Origin: Phlebiopsis flavidoalba
Taxonomy: Eukaryota > Basidiomycota > Agaricomycetes > Polyporales > Phanerochaetaceae
Assembly (NCBI GenBank): GCA_035772785.1
Contig: JAOCPU010000009.1
Coordinates: 1 to 64,000, forward strand
Direction: 5' to 3'
DNA: 64,000 nucleotides
This document shows positions 58,598 to 64,000 of the stretch, piece by piece. The number at the start of each line of letters is the position of its first letter. Positions within the stretch are counted from its first letter, which is position 1. Below the pieces are notes generated by a model. The model searched no databases. It was not told where the DNA came from and saw only the letters and a list, made by a program, of their open reading frames with translations. Made by a program: the position numbers and the translations under genes.

Positions 58598-61299
58598 TCA
58601 GCAGAACGGTGTGCGAAATTCCCACAAGACTAGTGCCTCTCTCCCGTTTATACGTACATCCCCCAGCGAAAACCAACCCGCATACGAGTTTGACTTGGCG
58701 ATGACCGTATCCGCGTCGGGAGCGTGCGCACGCTTCATGTCCCAGAGCCTCACGCATCCTATGACACTTGAGCACAGTTCAAAACATAGGTGAGAAAGTA
58801 CTCACCATCCGCACCACAGCTTACGAGACTGAGACCCCCCGTAGGATGCTCAAAGCCACTCAATCTTTGGGCACACCATACTGCGCATCGTCCTCGGACC
58901 AGCCCACGGGAGGCTGATGCGGCAAATCATACAAATACCCTCTGTCGAGAAACCGGGTGTCGTGTACGTAGCTGGACGTTGTCGCTGCGCGCGACGGCGA
59001 GGTACAGCCCGTCGGGGCTGAACAGAACCTGCATGATACTGGGGCTCTCGGTCTTTTTGTCGAAGCCTGGCAGCACCGTCTCCCCGACGGCACGGTGCTC
59101 GGTTCGCGTGTCAAGTGTAGAGAGGTGGAACGTGCCGTTGCTGGCGCGGGTGGCATGCGCCGATAAGGCTACCTACGCGAAACTCATCAGTACATGCACC
59201 ACGTGGATGAATAGCGGATGCACCTATCGGGTCCATGTCGAGACACTGTCCGCCGTGGACCTTGCGACGAAACGTATTTCGGCCGGCCGAGTTCCACGTC
59301 GAGCGCGACGTGCGATCCCGTGTACTTTTTGCCGGTTCCGTGGTCCAGTCTGCACCTCCGTCGTCAGGTACATCATGTGTTCAAGCCTGCCGCGCCCCCA
59401 CCAGCAGAGATTGGATAGGCTCGGGTTTCGGTGTGCATTTGATCATACGCGGTTGGTCCAGATCTTTGTGCAGACCGATTCCCTGGGACTGCATTTGGTG
59501 CCGTGTCAAAGGATATATTCGATGAGCACGTACACCGCATGACGTCCAGGTCACAAACGTGGAGCCCGTGGGCTTGTATTGCAGCCCTTTCTGGGACGTT
59601 TTCATAACGCACTAACGGTTCGTCTGTCACTATGGTGGTAACTTCGAGTTTTTGCATACGCACTAGAGTTTTAATTTCCCCGGTTTTGTGTGTATAGCAT
59701 CGCAGTCCCATATGATACCGCTCTTTTGTCCCGTCCACACGAGACCAGACGTGTGGGGCTGCGTGGCTTCGAGTTAGGTGGCGAGACGGATTAGGAGTGT
59801 GTAGACTGACTTTGCGGGGTCGAAATTGAACCTCGTTGACCGTGTAATATTTGACCTTGGGACCGTCCTCTGTATAATCAATGCGTCAAATTCATGTGAC
59901 ATTAGTTGCGGCAGTGTTACACACCACCATCGATACTTTCCAAGTCTTCATGTCCGCTCAGTGCATATGCCTCGTTGGCTAACGACACGTCAGGAGAGCG
60001 AGCAACACAGTAAACACGTGCTCACGTCATCATTCCAGATCACTTTGAGGGTTCCCGGAATATTATAGGGCCTATTTGCGTGAGAGTCCTCTGGAAAATA
60101 AATGAGGATTGACAGCCAATATTGTACTTTTCCTGTACCTTCGTCATCGGCAGCTCCCTCCGCCAAGGGTACAACTTGCTACCGCTATGAGCCCGTCTGC
60201 TTGAGCAATGCAGTTGACGGCTTATGATTGAACCCTCAGTCGCATACAACACTCTTCGGAACCGTTGAGTACTCACAACCCGGGGAGGAACTTGGGATGG
60301 GCCATCTCCTCAGTCACCAAAAATCGAGCTGCAGGTGTGTTGGACCATTTGGATGCACGCCCCACGACAGTTCCGACTACGCCTGGGCTTTGGTCGGAAA
60401 GCTCACGTTGGACCTGACCATATCGTAACTCACGTAATGAGTACATTTTTGGCTTGGTCGCAAGTTTATTTTGACGTTACCAAATGTGGGTGGTCCACAT
60501 GTACTCTTTTTTACGGCGTGTGTAGGGTATACAGGCGGGACGGCCCAGAGGCTGGCACAATGTGTAGGTTATTCACGGCGGCCTTCGCTTTATTTTGACT
60601 CCATTACTCTAGATACCGTTCTTTTCTCTGACTGGCATACGGCCCAGCGTCACCAAAGCCTCACCATGATCCTCCGACAAATCCTTGATCTCTTGTTGTA
60701 GGTCACGTCCGGACATGCCTTCTCTTAGACCGAGCCCAGATGATTGCCACTTTTAAAGGTTGAGTGTGGGGACAATGTAGTATGCACGGTGACTTACATT
60801 GCTTGGAGTTGTCTACATCATATGCCGCATAACGTTCCTCGTCTTCGCTACTGAAATCTCAATGGGCTCGTCCTGACGACGAGACTGGCTTGCTCAGGTT
60901 CTGGCCTCCCGCTTTTCTGCGTTCGTCTGCCTTCTATTTTCATACCTCACCTTCGAGACATGGGACATTGTACAGTCGCAGGGTACGTACTCGTTTCTCC
61001 CTGGCTTCTCGAAAGCGTCTTGGAAAGGCGACTTTCGTGCAACACGGGCGCGGGACTCTGCTGACGATGAATTCTGCACATTGGGTGTTTATGGCAGTTC
61101 ATGTATAGACGTCGCTGGAAAACCCACTGCGGGCTCCTCGTCATCGGAGTCAAGTACAATAACAGTGCGCTATGGCGTTATAAAGTCGACATTACATGGT
61201 GATCTGATAGGTAAGTACCATCCTGAGGGGCTCGAGGAACGGTCGATCCCCCGAGGCTTCAATGAGGACTGCGGTACAGCGGCTGTTCGCTTCCGCCAT
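58598..61299 (-). CDS. WD40-repeat protein, specific role unknown
   Basis: The start MAEANSRCTAVLIEASGDRP then FLEPLRM (ATG 61299) is followed by an exon with VIVLDSDDEEPAVGFPATS and RARVARKSPFQDAFEKP. The middle is poorly resolved because of indels. C-terminal WD-type strands are clear: RYENVPERAAIQAHGLHVCD, STLDTRTEHRAVGE, SIMQVLFSPDGLYLAVARSD, LPHQPPVGWSEDDAQYGVP, SCGAD then GCVRLWDMKRAHAPDADTV and DVRINGREALVLWEF, stop near 58598. One GT-AG intron splits GAD/GCVRLWD. The propeller plus an acidic N terminus fits a nuclear WD protein, but I cannot name it. It is convergent with SWI1 and divergent from the dehydrogenase. Confidence 0.55.
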
Positions 61300-61585
61300 T
61301 GACTTATGAAAGTAACCTCCGGAGGTTTAGAGTCTACTTCGTCGTCACTGCTGCTCCACGTAGATCGCCTCTGGTGACATGCTGGTTTAAACTGAACCTT
61401 CTTATTGGTGCGATGAGCGCGAGAGGTGTGATTTGCACGCGAGCGCTCATCCGCGACGCGAAATGCGGGGAAGGGCGCCAAAGTCTGAGCTCAGCGAGTC
61501 ACCGAAGCCCACCGATCGCTCTCACAAGGACCCTGTCTTGTCCGTGTCCTCGAATGCAATAGTTTTCGTTCAGACTTTCACCGCC

Positions 61586-63436
61586 ATGTTCGCTCGCAAC
61601 GTCGTACGGAGGATCCCATTGCGTGCCTCGCGGCGTTGGGCGCACACCGCGCCCACCCTCAACTTCAACTCCGTCACCGAGGAGGATGTGGCACACTTTG
61701 CAAAGATTTTGGCTCCCTCGTCTGTGCTTTCCACTCTGGCACCCGTCTCCTCCTCTGCTTCGGAGCTCTCGATCTACAACAATGACTGGATGAACAAGTA
61801 TCACGGAAAGTCGACCACTGTCCTCCGGCCAAAGACCACCAAGGAGGTTAGCGAGATCGTCAAATGGTGCAATGAGCGGCGGATAGCTATTGTCCCACAA
61901 GGCGGAAACACGGGCTTGGTCGGTGGAGGCGTCCCCATAAGAGACGAGGTCATTCTCAACCTCGGGAACATGACCAACATACGTTCATTTGATCCAGTCT
62001 CTGGTGAGTTACACAGAGGCAAATCACCGTACACACCTCAACTCCGAACGAACAGGTATTATTGTGGCAGATGCCGGCTGTATTCTGGAGTCGATGTCGG
62101 AATACCTTGCCCCCCCACAATTACATTATGCCCCTCGACCTTGGTGCCAAGGGCAGGTACGCGCTCATCTTCTGAGAACATGCTGGCGGACTGAACCTCG
62201 GTTCAGTTGTCAAATTGGTGGGAATGTATCCACAAACGCAGGTGGTCTCCGATTACTCCGTTACGGCTCCCTCCACGGATCCGTCCTCGGCCTTGAAGTT
62301 GTACTCCCCGATGGAACTATACTCGACCAATTATCGACTCTTCGTAAAGATAACACCGGTACGTCGGCTTTACCTCACGAAACTCAATAGGATGCGAAAT
62401 GACGACCTCTATCAGGCTATGATCTCAAGCAACTGTTCATTGGTGCTGATGGGAACACTCGGAGTAGTGACCGGGCGTGTCAATACTATCCGCTCCTGCG
62501 CCGAACGCATCCAGCAACGTGATGCTGGCTCTACCAAAATACGACAACGTTCTGCCCCTCTTCCGGGAGGTCAAGCGTCAGCTCTCGGAGATTCTATCCG
62601 CCTTCGAGTTTATCGACCGAAGAGCTTACGACCTTGCTGTCAAGCATGGCCAGGGCCGTGCCCTGAACGATGAAGACGTTGAAGGGGCCGAGTGTTTCGT
62701 TCTTGTCGAGACAAGTGGCGGCAATCGTGAACACGATGAAGAAGTGGGTATTGCGTGAATCTAAAACCAGTTCCGTTTAGCTGACGTCCCGTAGAAATTG
62801 AATACCCTCCTCGAGACCCTTTTGGAAGCCGACGAACCTTTGATTAACACGGGAGTGCTCTCGCAGTCGCCACTGCAATTCTCACAACTATGGGCTATCC
62901 GAGAAGGTATCACTGAGGCTGTGTCAAAGGAAGGCAAGGCGTACAAGTACGATATCTCTATCCCAGTGGCTAGCTTCAAAACGGTAGTCGACACCACTCG
63001 GGAACAAACTCCGTTCCAAAGGTCTTCTGCATGAAGGCGCCGTTAAGCACGTAGTCGGATATGGTCACGTCGGTGATGGTGTGTAGTCCTTCGTAACCGC
63101 TTTTTCTAGTGACTCAACTGTCCCAGGTAATCTGCATTTGAACATCGTCGCAGCGGAGTATACCCCCGAGATCGAGGCAGCGTTGGAACCATTCGTGTAT
63201 GAGCTTGTCCGTAAGTACAGTGCCAGTTTCAAGCGACATTTATTGCTTGAGGAGAAGCTGATTTAAACCCCGTAGAATCGTACAAAGGGTCGGTATCCGC
63301 TGAGCACGGAGTTGGTGTTATGAAGACGCATGCCTTGCATTACAGCAAAAACGCGACAAGTATTGATATAATGAGGAGAATCAAGGCCCTGTTCGACCCC
63401 AACGGCATCATGAACCCCGGCAAAGTTTTGCCCTAG
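61586..63436 (+). CDS. DLD2: Mitochondrial FAD-linked D-lactate / D-2-hydroxyglutarate dehydrogenase
   Basis: These FAD enzymes oxidise D-2-hydroxyacids in mitochondria. The start [20 protein letters not shown] (ATG 61586) is an Arg-rich targeting presequence. The FAD-binding PCMH domain reads [82 protein letters not shown] and [14 protein letters not shown]. Then [19 protein letters not shown] residues and [19 protein letters not shown] follow. The C-terminal domain reads [79 protein letters not shown] and [14 protein letters not shown], stop 63436. The HVGDGNLH and SAEHGVG motifs are the family's metal and substrate signatures. About five short introns interrupt it. Confidence 0.93.
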
Positions 63437-63697
63437 TTAGCTTGTGTAGCTGAATTCTCCGGTCACATCGTGCGATACATCTCGAATCCGACATATGCTC
63501 CCATCTCTGCGATGTAAAAATTAGCTCCTTAATGGTACTTGGGCTTAGCTCGAGCGTTGAAGGATAACCACAGACTATCGATCGTGAGGCAAGTGCAGAA
63601 AAAGTGAGAGAGCAGCCACCCGCAAGGTTACTGGTTGAGACGACGCGCGCTCCGTTGAATGGCAGACGCCCGAAAGTAGTGACAAGCGCGTGGCCAG

Positions 63698-63732
63698 CCC
63701 TAACCCCGTCCCTGTAACCTAACTCTAACCCA
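63698..63732. promoter_or_regulatory. Telomere-like CCCTAACCC motifs
   Basis: CCCTAACCCC at 63698-63707 and CTCTAACCCA at 63723-63732 flank CTGTAACCT, giving three degenerate telomere-type units just before the last coding segment. They could be a TTAGGG-factor site in the promoter of that gene. Confidence 0.4.
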
Positions 63733-64000
63733 GCTCATCGGTGTACTTGCAACCACAAGCTCACGCCGCAATTGTCTGTCATGGTATTGTCCAGTCTCGT
63801 GTGTACGGGCCATACCTGATCTCCCCCACCCAGCCTATCTTCCAAGATGAACATGGCCTGGCAATCAAGTTCTTCATTCAGAAAGATATCCCTCAAGATG
63901 TCCAAACCGAAGTTTGCGAAATGATTGCCGTGAGTTTGCGTTGTGGGATTGGTAGAACACCCACTTATGAGCCCGTGCGCCATTCAAGGTCCACGGTGGT
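63733..64000 (+). CDS. BRCT/Rap1-like protein, 5' part only (cut by the right edge)
   Basis: An open frame reads HGIVQSRVYGPYLISPTQP then IFQDEHGLAIKFFIQKDIP and QDVQTEVCEMIA. A GT-AG intron at 63954-63987 joins it to VHGG at the edge. The pattern of a short aromatic strand, a DIP turn, a helix and then HGG matches the start of a BRCT domain as found in fungal Rap1-like proteins. No in-frame ATG is visible, so the first exon or an indel is missing. The family call is tentative because only about 60 residues are available. Confidence 0.4.

Noticed and set aside
1..64000. Bacterial or phage origin suggested by many short open frames
   Set aside because: Short GT-AG introns, Sm, Rab, SWI/SNF, INO80 and TFIIIA genes and the absence of operon signals show a eukaryotic fungal nuclear genome; short frames come from introns and indels.

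Overview
The window looks like nuclear DNA of a filamentous basidiomycete, most likely an Agaricomycete. The genes are packed on both strands, mostly 0.1-1 kb apart. They are split by many 45-70 nt GT-AG introns, and the proteins have their best recognisable relatives in fungi. No bacterial operon logic, Shine-Dalgarno sites, CRISPR arrays, tRNAs, rRNAs or transposon ORFs were seen. Almost every conserved gene also carries several single-base insertions or deletions, many of them in homopolymers. Coding regions therefore had to be followed across frames, and most gene limits below are outer limits rather than finished exon models.

Left part (1-16.9 kb): an unrecognised gene runs off the left edge (-). 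It is followed by pescadillo/NOP7 (-), which shares a 122 bp bidirectional promoter with the core spliceosomal gene SmD2 (+). Then come a Sec7+PH Arf-GEF (+), a Ser/Arg/Pro-rich protein with four copies of an R-A-x-K-L-x3-F-G motif (+), a small Con-6 conidiation-type gene (+), a Kre9/KNH-like wall protein (-) and a DnaJ co-chaperone (-).

Middle (17-40 kb): a multi-pass membrane protein with a long tail (-) contains a roughly 140 bp extremely AT-rich island. Next are ADE8/GART purine synthesis (+), a three-LIM protein (-), a large unrecognised gene (-), RNA polymerase III subunit RPC37 (-), a putative membrane protein (-), FAP7/AK6 adenylate kinase (+), INO80 subunit IES2 (-), an unrecognised fragment, a secreted conserved protein (-), and cyclin H/CCL1 (+).

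Right part (40-64 kb): a CNH-type protein that also carries a GYF domain (+), TFIIIA with about nine C2H2 fingers (-), a secreted alginate-lyase-family protein (+), Rab5 (+), an alpha-arrestin with PPxY motifs (-), the ARID protein SWI1 (+), a WD40 protein (-), mitochondrial D-lactate/D-2-hydroxyglutarate dehydrogenase (+), and the start of a BRCT/Rap1-like gene cut by the right edge.

These are mainly single-copy housekeeping genes: ribosome biogenesis (NOP7, FAP7), Pol III transcription (RPC37, TFIIIA), Pol II and chromatin (CCL1, IES2, SWI1), splicing (SmD2) and trafficking (Arf-GEF, Rab5, arrestin). I see no dedicated gene cluster and no clear new multi-gene system. The most novel material is protein architecture: the four-repeat protein, the CNH+GYF combination and the TG-motif-rich LIM protein. 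The AT-rich insert is also notable.
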